From CAYSHJ01 sp964589725 (GTDB lineage Bacteria; Planctomycetota; Planctomycetia; Planctomycetales; Planctomycetaceae), in assembly GCA_964589725.1 (NCBI GenBank), contig CAZPUJ010000375.1:1-16780 (forward strand): DNA of 16,780 nucleotides, written 5' to 3'. Positions 1-8,818 of the stretch are shown one piece after another (within the stretch, counting starts at the first letter, position 1; each line of letters starts with the position of its first letter). Made by a program: the position numbers and the translations under genes. The notes below the pieces were generated by a model that was given only the letters and a program-made list of their open reading frames with translations, had not been told where the DNA came from and ran no database searches.

Positions 1-2442
1 GAACGGGTGCGTCGGATCGCCGCCGGGGAAGATCATCAAGACGGGAATGCTTTCGCTGTCGACGGCGCTCAGCCAACGCGTGACTTCCGGCGAATGGCCA
101 GTCCAGTCCGCCTTCAGGGTCAGGACGTTGTGCTGCTTGACGAGTTCTTTGGTGTCGGCCGTGTTGAGCGCCAGCTTCTTGACGGTCTGACACGTCGCGC
201 ACCACTTGGCGGTGAAATCAATGAGCACCGTGCGACCGCTGAGTAACTCAGTCTGGACGCGCTGACCAGTGAACGGTTCCCATTTCAGCTCGTGAGCGCC
301 CGGCTTTTCGCTGGCAAGACTGATCGCCAGCCAGCAACCCGCCACGGACGTCAGTGTCGCCATCGAGCGGACAAACCAACGTCGACCGTTCGGTGAGTTG
401 ATGTGGTACAGGTTGCCGATCATCCACAGCGAGAACCCGATTGCCAGCAGCAGAATCAACAGCGGCAAGACCCAGTTCTCGCGTAGACTGCTCATTAGGA
501 AGATGACCGTGGCCATCAGCACGAATCCGCAGACTTGCTTGAACGTCACCATCCAGTTGCCCGGCTTGGGTAGGTACTTCACCCATTTCGGAAAGAAGCC
601 CAGCAGGATGTACGGCGACGCCATGCCGAGACCCATCACGAACCATACCAGATACGTGATTTCTGTCGGTTGCTTCACAGACCAGCCAAGCGTCACGCCG
701 AGGAACGGGCCACTGCACGGCGTTGCCAACAACGTCGCGAAGATGCCGGTGAAGAAGGCTCCCGGCAGACCTTCTTGATGCTGCTCGCTGGCCGCTGAGC
801 CGATCAGACCGGGGACTGGAATCTCAAAGACGCCCATCAGGCTCAAACCCATCGCGAACACCAGACACGACATGGCGACCTGAAATTCCGTCCTTTGAAA
901 CAGATTTCCCCAGCCCAGTTTCGCGAAGACCGCCAAACTGGCCAGCAACACGAAAACCAGCACCACGCCTAGTGAATACGTCAGGTTGAGTGCCAAAATC
1001 CGCCGGCGACTTTCGCCGGCTTGTTGCACGAAGCTCAGCACCTTGATCGCGATGACCGGCAACACGCAGGGCATGATGTTCAAAATCAAGCCGCCAAGGA
1101 ACGCATACAGCAAGTACACCGCAAGGCTCGACGGCCGCTCATCGACCGGCTGGAACGGCCCTTTGATCTCTGGCAGCAGATCTTCGAACGTGGCTTCTTC
1201 GTTGTCCGTATCGAACGACTCATCGGTCTTGGGTGGATCGGGCTTTTCCGGAGTCCGCGTGCTCGAATCGACGGTCCGAGTGGTGGCGGCCTTCAGGTCG
1301 GGAGCATAACCCAGAGCGAACGTCACTTTTTTCGGACGACAGCTCTCGCGGCAAACCTGATAGTTGATCGTTCCCGCGACGCCGTAGTCCGGCTGTTCCA
1401 CGACGAACGTCCGAGTCCATGTCACTTGGTCGTGATGTACTCGCTGTTCTTTTCCCTCAGACAGTGCGATCTCCGGTGGCTTGTCCGGCACAAACTCGTC
1501 GGTCGCCGGCTTCAACCCGTTGGTTGTGATCTCAAAGACTGTTGGATTGCCCACGTTGTCCGGATTTTGATCGAGCGCGAATGTGTGCCAGCCAGATTCC
1601 AACTTCATCCTGACCGCGAGCGTCACCGTGCCTCCCGGCTGAGCGTTCTCCGGCGAAAGTTGGAAATGGACCTTCGCCGGTTCGGGAGATTTACTCTTCG
1701 ACACGGCGTCCATTTCAAACGGTCTGCGTTCGACCGGCGCGGACTTGACATCGTCGGACAATCGCGGCGCTTTGAGCGATGGTTGATCGGTTTCGCGCGT
1801 GTCGGTTGTCCGTTTCGGCTTGGAATCAGTGCTCGTCAGCTCGCCCGCTCGAGACGTGAGCACCACTCGAGCTGGCGCATTCCAACGGACGTCAAAGGTT
1901 TCGTCGTGCGGTGTGCAGCTCAGTTCGTTACAGATTTGATACTTTACTCGACCGACGATTCGAACATCTTCCCGTTTGACGCCGGGAAGCAAGCGAAATC
2001 GCCGCGACCAAGTCACGCTGTCGTCGGTGAACTTCTCGACGGTTTGATTGAAGTCGGCGACAAACTCCGAGTGCGGTTCGCGGTCGAAAAAAAACGTGTC
2101 GTCAGCCGGTTCGACGCCGACGGTTGCTTCGGACAGCGTGACGCGCGTCGCTCCGTCAAACGCCTGGTTCATCGAATAGGTGTAACTTCTGGGCGCGAGC
2201 TTCAATCCGATCGACAACAAGACCGCGTCGCCTTCAATCCTCGGACGCTTGCTGGTGTCGTTGGCCAGCGAGACCTCCAACAATGTGGGCTGCGATCGGC
2301 CACTGGGTTTTCGCACTGACAGTTTTCCGCCAAACAGATCGCGAAAGTCGTCGACACCTTCGCCAGCTCGTCCGGAGTTGCCCAACAGCAGACTCGCCAG
2401 CGAGGCGACCACAAGCATCGAACGATGAAAGGCAGTGTGCAT
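1..2442 (-). CDS. dsbD: Thiol:disulfide interchange protein DsbD, 3' end cut by window edge
   Basis: Membrane reductase that carries electrons from cytoplasmic thioredoxin to extracytoplasmic disulfide partners. The frame is open from ATG at 2442 to base 1 (814 codons, no stop). The first residues form a signal peptide (hydrophobic LVVASLASLLLG, then GRA/GEG). Two DsbD-N-like domains follow in tandem: about 30-190 with cysteine pair C171/C176 (CNELSC), and about 255-380 with C364/C368 (CRESC). An acidic/proline linker leads to a multi-helix CcdA/DsbD membrane domain (about 440-690) with the paired redox cysteines C459 (NIMPCVLP) and C576 (ATPCSGP). The C-terminal thioredoxin domain shows WCATC (C748, C751) and is cut soon after. 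ATG 2442 is the only ATG after the upstream in-frame stop at 2503-2505 that precedes the signal peptide; ATG at codon 9 is an alternative. No clear Shine-Dalgarno is visible. The doubled N-terminal domain is unlike E. coli DsbD, which has one. Family assignment is secure; the physiological partner is unknown. Confidence 0.93.
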   Translation of the reverse strand, partial: MHTAFHRSMLVVASLASLLLGNSGRAGEGVDDFRDLFGGKLSVRKPSGRSQPTLLEVSLANDTSKRPRIEGDAVLLSIGLKLAPRSYTYSMNQAFDGATRVTLSEATVGVEPADDTFFFDREPHSEFVADFNQTVEKFTDDSVTWSRRFRLLPGVKREDVRIVGRVKYQICNELSCTPHDETFDVRWNAPARVVLTSRAGELTSTDSKPKRTTDTRETDQPSLKAPRLSDDVKSAPVERRPFEMDAVSKSKSPEPAKVHFQLSPENAQPGGTVTLAVRMKLESGWHTFALDQNPDNVGNPTVFEITTNGLKPATDEFVPDKPPEIALSEGKEQRVHHDQVTWTRTFVVEQPDYGVAGTINYQVCRESCRPKKVTFALGYAPDLKAATTRTVDSSTRTPEKPDPPKTDESFDTDNEEATFEDLLPEIKGPFQPVDERPSSLAVYLLYAFLGGLILNIMPCVLPVIAIKVLSFVQQAGESRRRILALNLTYSLGVVLVFVLLASLAVFAKLGWGNLFQRTEFQVAMSCLVFAMGLSLMGVFEIPVPGLIGSAASEQHQEGLPGAFFTGIFATLLATPCSGPFLGVTLGWSVKQPTEITYLVWFVMGLGMASPYILLGFFPKWVKYLPKPGNWMVTFKQVCGFVLMATVIFLMSSLRENWVLPLLILLLAIGFSLWMIGNLYHINSPNGRRWFVRSMATLTSVAGCWLAISLASEKPGAHELKWEPFTGQRVQTELLSGRTVLIDFTAKWCATCQTVKKLALNTADTKELVKQHNVLTLKADWTGHSPEVTRWLSAVDSESIPVLMIFPGGDPTHPF

Positions 2443-2703
2443 GTTTGCTCGATGACCCGAAAAGGTTCGTTCGTGGAAGTTGGCCTGTTTCCGTTCGTAC
2501 GTCAGCGTGTTTTCAGGCGGCAGGCTCAAGCAGAAACTCCAATTCAATGCTGGCAAATTGTTAGGTACGTCGCGACCACGTGCCACGTTTGGTCGTCAGG
2601 CGTTCGCCAGATGATAGTCCAAGCGGAGAAAACGCCTCAATTCGATCTGGTAAGATAGTTGTCTGCGTTGTTTTCAAGCTGCAGAACCCGTTCCACCGCT
2701 CCT

Positions 2704-2731
2704 TTTCGTAACGCGGGCTTCTTCCGCAGCT
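2704..2731 (+). repeat. Short hairpin repeat, copy 1 (upstream of operon)
   Basis: A 28-base sequence matching 9724-9751 at 22 of 28 positions in the same orientation. The shared core is GCGGGCTTC followed two bases later by CCGCA. It can fold into a short hairpin, GCGG (2713-2716) with CCGC (2724-2727). Both copies lie in intergenic DNA, one before and one after the transglutaminase operon. This suggests a dispersed intergenic repeat; function unknown. Confidence 0.55.
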
Positions 2732-2734
2732 TTG

Positions 2735-2790
2735 CTCCCTCTCCCCTGTGGTGCTGGAAAGGGGACCAATTGCGCACACGGCGCGCATCA
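2735..2790 (+). repeat. Intergenic pyrimidine/purine-rich repeat, unit A
   Basis: A pyrimidine tract (2735-2746) followed by a purine-rich arm ending in GGGGAC, then a GC-rich tail. The last 30 bases (2761-2790) match 2835-2864 at 26 of 30 positions, a period of 74 bases. TCCCC (2742-2746) can pair with GGGGA (2761-2765), making a small hairpin. Probably one unit of a dispersed non-coding repeat family; a role in termination or mRNA stability is possible but only inferred. Confidence 0.6.
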
Positions 2791-2810
2791 ATTAAAACCT
2801 AACACTCTAA

Positions 2811-2866
2811 CCCCCTCCCCTACGGCGGGGGAGAGGGGACAAATGGCGCCCACGGCGCGCATAATA
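2811..2866 (+). repeat. Intergenic pyrimidine/purine-rich repeat, unit B
   Basis: Second unit of the tandem pair: a C-rich tract (2811-2820), a short TACGGC turn, then a G-rich arm (2827-2840) that can pair with the tract, followed by the shared GC-rich tail. It ends about 55 bases before the operon's chosen ATG and lies between any promoter further upstream and the first gene, so it would be in the 5' leader of a transcript starting near 2660. Confidence 0.6.
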
Positions 2867-2905
2867 AACGACCGAAGGACTCTCAATGCAGCTGCCAGCC
2901 GCGGT

Positions 2906-2912
2906 AGAAGGA
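2906..2912 (+). promoter_or_regulatory. Ribosome binding site that supports start at 2922
   Basis: AGAAGGA lies 9 bases before ATG 2922. A competing GAAGGA at 2874-2879 lies 6 bases before the in-frame ATG 2886, so initiation signals alone do not decide. The choice of 2922 rests on the protein: MSIRVALNHQTNYAYD is how members of this family usually begin, and the 12 extra residues before it show no family resemblance. Confidence 0.55.
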
Positions 2913-2921
2913 TTCCCACTG

Positions 2922-5900
2922 ATGTCCATCCGTGTCGCGCTCAACCATCAAACGAACTACGCGTACGACAAACTGATCTCGCTGGGACCGCAAATCGTGC
3001 GACTGCGTCCGGCTCCACACTGTCGCACACCGATCCGATCCTATTCGCTGCGGGTCCGGCCCGAAGCACACTTTGTCAACTGGCAGCAAGATCCGCACGG
3101 CAACTTTCTGGCTCGGTACGTCTTTCTGGAAAAAACCCGCGAACTGCACATCGAAGTCGATCTGGTGGCCGAAATGACGGTCATCAACCCGTTTGATTTC
3201 TTCGTGGAAGAATCGGCGAAGACTGTGCCGTTCCGCTACGAAGACTGGCTGGCGCGCGAACTCCGTCCATTCCTGGAGACGCTCGAACCCGGCGCGAAGT
3301 TCAGACAGTTCCTGGCCAGCATCGACCGCCGCGAGCAGACCACGAACGATTTCCTGGTGGCTTTGAATCAGCGTTTTCAGCGAGAGATTCGGTACCTCAT
3401 CCGGATGGAGCCGGGGGTGCAAACGCCCGAAGAGACACTGACGCGCGCCGCGGGATCCTGCCGTGACTCTGGCTGGCTGTTGGTGCAGACGCTACGGCAC
3501 CTGGGGTTGGCGGCGCGGTTCGTTTCCGGCTACCTGATCCAACTGGTTCCGGACGTCAAATCGCTGGATGGCCCGACCGGTGCGGAAGTGGACTTCACGG
3601 ATCTGCATGCCTGGGCGGAGGTGTATCTTCCGGGCGCGGGGTGGATCGGTCTTGATCCCACGTCGGGGCTGCTGGCCGGGGAGGGGCACATTCCGCTTGC
3701 CTGCACGCCAGATCCGATGTCCGCTGCGCCGATTGTGGGAGGTTTGGAGCCGTGCGGCGTGGAGTTCTCGTTCGCCATGAAGGTGACCCGCATTCACGAA
3801 GACCCGCGGGTCACGAAGCCGTACACGCCGGAGCATTGGGCAGACATCGAGACGTTGGGACACCGCATCGACGAGCGTCTGGAACAAGCGGATGTGCGGT
3901 TGACGATGGGGGGCGAGCCGACATTCGTGTCGATCGACGACATGGAAGGCGAGGAATGGAACATCGCCGCCGTGGGGCCGCACAAACGCCAACTGTCCGA
4001 AGTCTTGATCAAACGCTTGCGTACACGCTTCGCTCCAGGAGGGGTGTTGCACTACGGCGAGGGAAAGTGGTATCCGGGCGAGTCGCTGCCGCGGTGGGCG
4101 CTGGGATGCATTTGGCGAAAGGACGGCATCCCGATCTGGGAGAATGCGGATCTGATCGCGGATGTCGATCGGGATTACGGATTTGGCGCAGAGCACGCAC
4201 GTCGCTTTGCGGCGCGTCTCGCCCAGGAGTTGGGAGTCCAAACGAACTGGATCATTCCCGCCTATGAGGACATCGCTCACTACTTGTGGAAAGAGCAGCG
4301 GCTGCCGATCAACGTCGATCCGCGCGATCCGAAGCTCAAAGATCCTGAAGAACGTATGCGTCTCGCACGGGTGTTCGAGCGCGGACTCGACCAGCCGGTC
4401 GGATTTGTGATGCCGTTGTGTTGCCAGTGGTGGCAAGCCCGCGCGCGCTGGACCAGCGGCCCGTGGCCGGTGCGGGCGGAGGGAATGTTTCTGATGCCGG
4501 GCGATTCCCCCGTCGGTCTTCGGTTGCCGATCGATTCACTCCCGTGGGTGCCCGAGTCGCAGACTCCGGGCTTCTTCCCAACCGATCCGTTGGAACGTCG
4601 ATCCCCGCTTCCGAAGCCTAGGTCTCATCAGCAACGATACCTCGTCGGTCGGCCGGATGCGGTCTCGCGGCAAGGAATCTCTGAACAGGTCCGTGCGGCG
4701 ACCAAATTGGCAACGCCGACGGATCTCGCCACCGACGAAACCGTCTCTCCGCCAGTGATCCGGACGGCGCTGTGCATCGAGCCGCGATGCGGACGTCTGC
4801 ACGTCTTTCTGCCGCCGGTCGAACGGCTTGAAGATCATCTCGATCTGATCGCTGCGATCGAGCGGACGGCGGATGACCTACAGATGCCGGTGGTCATTGA
4901 AGGATATCTGCCGCCGCAGGATCCGCGGATCAACCAGATCAAGGTGACTCCCGATCCGGGCGTCATCGAGGTCAACATTCATCCCTCGGCTCGTTGGGAC
5001 GAATTGGTCCACAATACGACGGCGCTTTATGAAGAGGCACGTCTCTCGCGACTGGGGACGGAGAAGTTCGAACTGGACGGCAAGCACACCGGCACGGGGG
5101 GCGGAAACCATGTCGTCTTGGGAGGAGCGACGCCGGCCGACAGCCCGTTCCTGCGACGTCCGGATTTGCTGAAGAGCCTGGTCGCGTACTGGCTGAATCA
5201 TCCCAGTTTGTCGTACTTATTCAGCAGCCGGTTCATTGGCCCGACGAGTCAAGCTCCGCGTGTCGATGAAGGCCGACGGGATGCGCTGTATGAATTGGAA
5301 CTGGCCTTTTCTCTCGTTCCTCCACGGGGAGTGGATTGCCCGCCGTGGCTGGTCGACCGCATTTTCCGAAATTTGCTGATTGACCTGACCGGAAACACGC
5401 ATCGGGCTGAGTTCTGCATCGACAAGCTGTACTCACCCGACAGCAGCAGCGGACGTTTGGGGCTGGTCGAACTTCGGGCTTTCGAGATGCCTCCGCATGC
5501 ACAGATGAGTTTGACGCAACAGCTTCTGTTGCGAGCGTTGGTGGCCCACTTCTGGCAGTCTCCGTACGAGCAGCCTCCGGTGGACTGGGGGACGTCGTTG
5601 CACGATCGGTACTTGTTACCGTACTTCGTGTGGCGCGACTTTGGGGATGTCGTGGACGAACTGAATCGTGCGGGCTTGGCGTTTGATCGCCGATGGTTCA
5701 TGCCGCACTTTGAGTTCCGTTTTCCGTTGATCGGGAACGTCACGCAACAAGACATCGCTCTGGAATTGCGGACGGCGATTGAACCATGGTATGTCCTTGG
5801 TGAAGAACCGAGCGGCGGCGGAACGGCCCGATACGTTGACTCGTCCGTCGAACGACTGGAGGTGAAGGTCTGTGGGTTGACCGGATCTCGGCACGTCATC

Positions 5901-6272
5901 ACGTGCAACGGGCGCCACGTTCCGTTGCACCCGACTGGTATTGCCGGGGAGTTCGTGGCGGGAATTCGCTATCGGGCGTGGTGCCCGCCGAGTTGTTTGC
6001 ATCCCACAATTCCTGTCCACACGCCACTGGTGTTCGATATTCTCGATACTTGGGCTGCTCGCTCTGTGGGCGGCTGCGTCTACCACGTCGCCCATCCGGG
6101 TGGCCGGCATTATGAGACCTTTCCGGTGAATGCTTACGAAGCGGAATCTCGTCGCGCCGCTCGATTCTTTCAAATGGGGCATTCTCCCGGACCGATGTTT
6201 ATTCCCCCGAGAGAATCCAATCCCGCTTTCCCACTGACTCTCGACTTGCGCCGAGCCGTGAGTCCCCTATGA
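2922..6272 (+). CDS. Transglutaminase-like protein fused to a putative amidoligase (DUF2126)
   Basis: First gene of the three-gene operon, 1116 residues, close to the usual family length. An N-terminal bacterial transglutaminase beta domain (about 1-100) is followed by a papain-like transglutaminase core with a complete Cys-His-Asp triad: C180 (GSCRDSGW), H229 (DLHAWAEVYLP) and D245 (GLDPTSG). From about 325 to the end is the DUF2126 region, which opens with LTMGGEPTFVSIDD and includes HYGEGKWYPGESLPRWALG. Pfam places DUF2126 near the glutamine-synthetase-like amidoligases. The expected chemistry is ATP-driven amide or isopeptide bond formation plus thiol-based transfer or cleavage; the substrate is unknown. 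No signal peptide or membrane segment is seen, so it is probably cytoplasmic. An upstream in-frame ATG at 2886 would add 12 residues. The stop overlaps the next ATG by 4 bases (ATGA, 6269-6272), indicating translational coupling. Confidence 0.92.
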   Translation: MSIRVALNHQTNYAYDKLISLGPQIVRLRPAPHCRTPIRSYSLRVRPEAHFVNWQQDPHGNFLARYVFLEKTRELHIEVDLVAEMTVINPFDFFVEESAKTVPFRYEDWLARELRPFLETLEPGAKFRQFLASIDRREQTTNDFLVALNQRFQREIRYLIRMEPGVQTPEETLTRAAGSCRDSGWLLVQTLRHLGLAARFVSGYLIQLVPDVKSLDGPTGAEVDFTDLHAWAEVYLPGAGWIGLDPTSGLLAGEGHIPLACTPDPMSAAPIVGGLEPCGVEFSFAMKVTRIHEDPRVTKPYTPEHWADIETLGHRIDERLEQADVRLTMGGEPTFVSIDDMEGEEWNIAAVGPHKRQLSEVLIKRLRTRFAPGGVLHYGEGKWYPGESLPRWALGCIWRKDGIPIWENADLIADVDRDYGFGAEHARRFAARLAQELGVQTNWIIPAYEDIAHYLWKEQRLPINVDPRDPKLKDPEERMRLARVFERGLDQPVGFVMPLCCQWWQARARWTSGPWPVRAEGMFLMPGDSPVGLRLPIDSLPWVPESQTPGFFPTDPLERRSPLPKPRSHQQRYLVGRPDAVSRQGISEQVRAATKLATPTDLATDETVSPPVIRTALCIEPRCGRLHVFLPPVERLEDHLDLIAAIERTADDLQMPVVIEGYLPPQDPRINQIKVTPDPGVIEVNIHPSARWDELVHNTTALYEEARLSRLGTEKFELDGKHTGTGGGNHVVLGGATPADSPFLRRPDLLKSLVAYWLNHPSLSYLFSSRFIGPTSQAPRVDEGRRDALYELELAFSLVPPRGVDCPPWLVDRIFRNLLIDLTGNTHRAEFCIDKLYSPDSSSGRLGLVELRAFEMPPHAQMSLTQQLLLRALVAHFWQSPYEQPPVDWGTSLHDRYLLPYFVWRDFGDVVDELNRAGLAFDRRWFMPHFEFRFPLIGNVTQQDIALELRTAIEPWYVLGEEPSGGGTARYVDSSVERLEVKVCGLTGSRHVITCNGRHVPLHPTGIAGEFVAGIRYRAWCPPSCLHPTIPVHTPLVFDILDTWAARSVGGCVYHVAHPGGRHYETFPVNAYEAESRRAARFFQMGHSPGPMFIPPRESNPAFPLTLDLRRAVSPL

Positions 6273-8818
6273 AACACGACAACTCTCCCGTATCCACGTT
6301 GCCGGCGATGTTCGCTCGCTACGCATCCCGCGACGGAGTCTTTGATGAGGCCATCCAGTCCGGTCAGGTCCGACCGCATTGGCGGCCGTTCGTCGAGGAT
6401 TTGCAGGAAATCGGTGAACCGGAATTGCAGCGGCGTTGGGAGCAAGCTCAGCGGCAAATCACGAAGGACGGGTTCTCGTTCAATCCACACGATCCCACGG
6501 GAGAGACGTCACGACCCTGGATCCTCGATGCCTTGCCGCTGTTGATCGCGGAGTCCGAATGGCAACAGTTGGCAGCGGGTCTCGACCAGCGGGCGCGGTT
6601 GTTTGACCTGATCCTGCGAGATCTGTTTGGTCCGCAACACCTCATTCGGGAGCAGGTGTTGCCGCCCTATGTGCTTTATGGACATCCCGGCTTTGGTCCG
6701 GCCTACCACGGTCTTACTCCGGCTGGAAAGCATCACTTACATTTGTATGCTGCCGATCTCGCGCGGTCTCCGGAGGGAGCGTGGTGGGTCACGGGAGACC
6801 GCACACGGGCTCCTTTCGGTCTGGGGTACGCGCTCGAAAACCGGATCATCACCTCCCGCATGCTGCCCACGGCGTTCCATCAGCGCCGAGTCCAACGGTT
6901 GGCGTCGTTCTTCATCGCGCTGCGGGAAAAGCTCCGCGAGATGGCTCCGCGGTTTCGTGAAAACCCCCGCATCGTGCTCTGGACGCAGGGACCATCGAGT
7001 TGGGCATACTTTGAAGACGCCTATCTGGCGCGGTATCTCGGCTACACCCTGGTCGAGGGTGGCGATTTAGCCGTGCGTGGGAATCGGGTCATGCTAAAAA
7101 CACTCGGCGGTTTGCTGCCCGTGGAAGTGTTGCTGCGGCGTCTGGACGATGACGATTGCGATCCTGTGGAACTTTCGCCGGATTCCGCCTATGGCGTGCC
7201 GGGACTGTTGGAGGTGCTGCGGTCTGGCAATGTGTCCGTGGCGAATTCTCTGGGCAGTTGGCTGGTCGAGTCTCCCATTCTGCTGGCATTCTTACCGCTG
7301 GTTTGTCGCCGCCTGCTCGGAGAAGACCTGCGGCTACCTTCCGTTGCCACGTGGTGGTGCGGCGAGGAGTCGGCACTGCAACACGTCCTCGCTCATTTCG
7401 ATCAGATCCTCCTGCGCCCAGCGTTCCGCACGAAGTCCGAGCCGCCGATTCAACCGGCCAATCTGTCCAAAAAGGCACGCCGACAATGCCTCGAGACGCT
7501 GCGGGCCGGGCCGAGTGAGTTCGTGGCCCAGGAGATCGTCGAACGTTCCACGACTCCGGTTTGGACGGAAGGTGGTCCGGAAGCCTGGTCTGTGGCACTG
7601 CGGGCATTTCTCGTCGCGAAAGAGCACGGATATCTCGCGCTGCCGGGCGGGTTGGCGCGCGTTTCGCGCGAAGCGGCGGTTCTCGATCACCCCATGACCT
7701 CGGGTGAACGCAGCTTGGACGTGTGGATTCTCTCGGACGGGCCGGTTGAAGAAGTCAGCCTGCTGTCTCCGCCGGGACAACAGATCTCGCTGAGGCGGAG
7801 CGGCGCGGAACTTCCCAGCCGTGTGGCCGACAATCTGTTCTGGCTGGGACGCAACGTGGAACGCGCGGAAGCCGCAGCCCGACTGCTCCGCACGGTGTTT
7901 CTGCTGTTCACCAGCGAGCGGGAACAGGCTCCGGTATTGTCCACGCTGCTCAAAGTTTTGGCCGAGCTGGGACAAATTGAGCCTGACCATGTGGTCGCCG
8001 GCTTGCAGGACACAGTCCCTGACATCAGGAACGTCCTGCCCGAGGCGGTGTTCGACACCAAACATCTACGCAGCCTGCGGTCGACGATTCTCGAGGCCGT
8101 CCGCTTAGCCTCAATGGTTCGTGATCGAATCGCCGTCGATGCCTGGCGACTGATTCTGCGCATCGTGGAAACCAGCCGTCGGCCAGCGCACGGCCGGAAC
8201 ATTGAAGCGACCGAAGTGCTCGCCATCCTGGATCAGGTGATCACTGAATTGGTGGCGCTGGCCGGTCTGGCCGGTGAAAGCATGACTCGGACTCAGGGTT
8301 GGCGGTTCCTGGACCTCGGACGCCGGATCGAACGCGCCTTGCAGACAGTCCTGTTGTTGCAATCCACGCTCTCCAGCGCGGACGCCGAAGAACCCGCGAT
8401 CCTGGAAGCGATCCTCCAGACGGCCGATAGCATCATGACGTACCGCTCGCGATATCTAGCAACGGTCCAGCCAGCCCCAGTGCTCGATTTGTTGCTCGTC
8501 GATGAAACCAATCCGCGATCGATTGCCTTTCAACTCGCCGTCATTGCGGATCATGTCGACCAGCTTCCCCGCGATGCACACGAGGCGGTTCGCGGGCCGG
8601 AACAACGCCTGGCGCTGTCGTTGCAGAGCTCTGTCCGCATGGCTGACGTCTACAAGCTGTGTCGGGGCGCCCGTTCCGGACAGCGAGCCGCACTAGTCCG
8701 CTTGCTCAGCCGGTTGGCGGATCAGTTGCCCAAACTGTCGGATGCCGTGTCCGGTCGGTTCCTGATTCACGCAGGTTTTCAGCAGCACTTCGCCGCTTCG
8801 GCCGGAGAAGCGCGATGA
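6269..8818 (+). CDS. Circularly permuted ATP-grasp / alpha-E fusion protein
   Basis: Second operon gene, 849 residues. About 80-500 is a circularly permuted ATP-grasp domain (CP_ATPgrasp, former DUF404/DUF407). The family signature GDRTRAPFGLGYALENR starts at residue 176, and LALPGGLARVS with WILSDGPVEEV marks its end. From L515 to about 835 is the alpha-E domain (former DUF403), starting LPSRVADNLFWLGRNVERAE with its ER motif at E531-R532 and a second similar motif later (LGRRIERAL). In many bacteria the two domains are separate adjacent genes; here they are one chain, which implies they act in one complex. ATP-grasp enzymes join a carboxylate to an amine or thiol through an acyl-phosphate, so this is a second amide-forming enzyme beside DUF2126. 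Substrate unknown. The chain looks intact and soluble. It overlaps both neighbours by ATGA. Confidence 0.92.
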   Translation: MKHDNSPVSTLPAMFARYASRDGVFDEAIQSGQVRPHWRPFVEDLQEIGEPELQRRWEQAQRQITKDGFSFNPHDPTGETSRPWILDALPLLIAESEWQQLAAGLDQRARLFDLILRDLFGPQHLIREQVLPPYVLYGHPGFGPAYHGLTPAGKHHLHLYAADLARSPEGAWWVTGDRTRAPFGLGYALENRIITSRMLPTAFHQRRVQRLASFFIALREKLREMAPRFRENPRIVLWTQGPSSWAYFEDAYLARYLGYTLVEGGDLAVRGNRVMLKTLGGLLPVEVLLRRLDDDDCDPVELSPDSAYGVPGLLEVLRSGNVSVANSLGSWLVESPILLAFLPLVCRRLLGEDLRLPSVATWWCGEESALQHVLAHFDQILLRPAFRTKSEPPIQPANLSKKARRQCLETLRAGPSEFVAQEIVERSTTPVWTEGGPEAWSVALRAFLVAKEHGYLALPGGLARVSREAAVLDHPMTSGERSLDVWILSDGPVEEVSLLSPPGQQISLRRSGAELPSRVADNLFWLGRNVERAEAAARLLRTVFLLFTSEREQAPVLSTLLKVLAELGQIEPDHVVAGLQDTVPDIRNVLPEAVFDTKHLRSLRSTILEAVRLASMVRDRIAVDAWRLILRIVETSRRPAHGRNIEATEVLAILDQVITELVALAGLAGESMTRTQGWRFLDLGRRIERALQTVLLLQSTLSSADAEEPAILEAILQTADSIMTYRSRYLATVQPAPVLDLLLVDETNPRSIAFQLAVIADHVDQLPRDAHEAVRGPEQRLALSLQSSVRMADVYKLCRGARSGQRAALVRLLSRLADQLPKLSDAVSGRFLIHAGFQQHFAASAGEAR
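8804..8809 (+). promoter_or_regulatory. Ribosome binding site for the small transglutaminase
   Basis: GGAGAA ends 5 bases before ATG 8815 and lies inside the end of the ATP-grasp/alpha-E gene. It supports starting the small transglutaminase at 8815 rather than at the far upstream in-frame ATG at 8659, which would add 52 residues with no family resemblance that overlap the alpha-E coding sequence. Confidence 0.6.

Larger units (their letters stand above)
2443..2885. other. Divergent intergenic region (dsbD / transglutaminase operon)
   Basis: This stretch separates the minus-strand dsbD from the plus-strand operon, so promoters for both should lie here. I found no protein-coding frame with family resemblance on either strand. 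It contains one copy of a hairpin repeat (2704-2731) and two tandem copies of a pyrimidine/purine-rich repeat (from about 2735 to 2866), described separately. A TAAGAT hexamer at 2651-2656 could be a -10 element for the operon, but the sequence 17 bases upstream (GAAAAC) is a poor -35, so it is not called as a promoter. Confidence 0.6.

Noticed and set aside
1021..2319. Long plus-strand open frame (432 codons) opposite dsbD
   Set aside because: The translation is Arg-rich with no family resemblance, while the minus strand encodes a clear DsbD with signal peptide, redox motifs and thioredoxin site throughout. It is an antisense shadow.
3492..4436. Minus-strand open frame of 314 codons inside the transglutaminase/DUF2126 gene
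   Set aside because: No recognisable motif; it is the complement of conserved transglutaminase and DUF2126 sequence and results from GC-rich codon bias.
7334..8065. Minus-strand open frame of 243 codons inside the ATP-grasp/alpha-E gene
   Set aside because: It is the complement of conserved ATP-grasp and alpha-E blocks and has no family features of its own.
8659..8814. 52-residue N-terminal extension of the small transglutaminase
   Set aside because: It lies wholly inside the alpha-E coding sequence, has no resemblance to the family, and ATG 8815 has a good ribosome site and the ATGA overlap seen at the previous junction.
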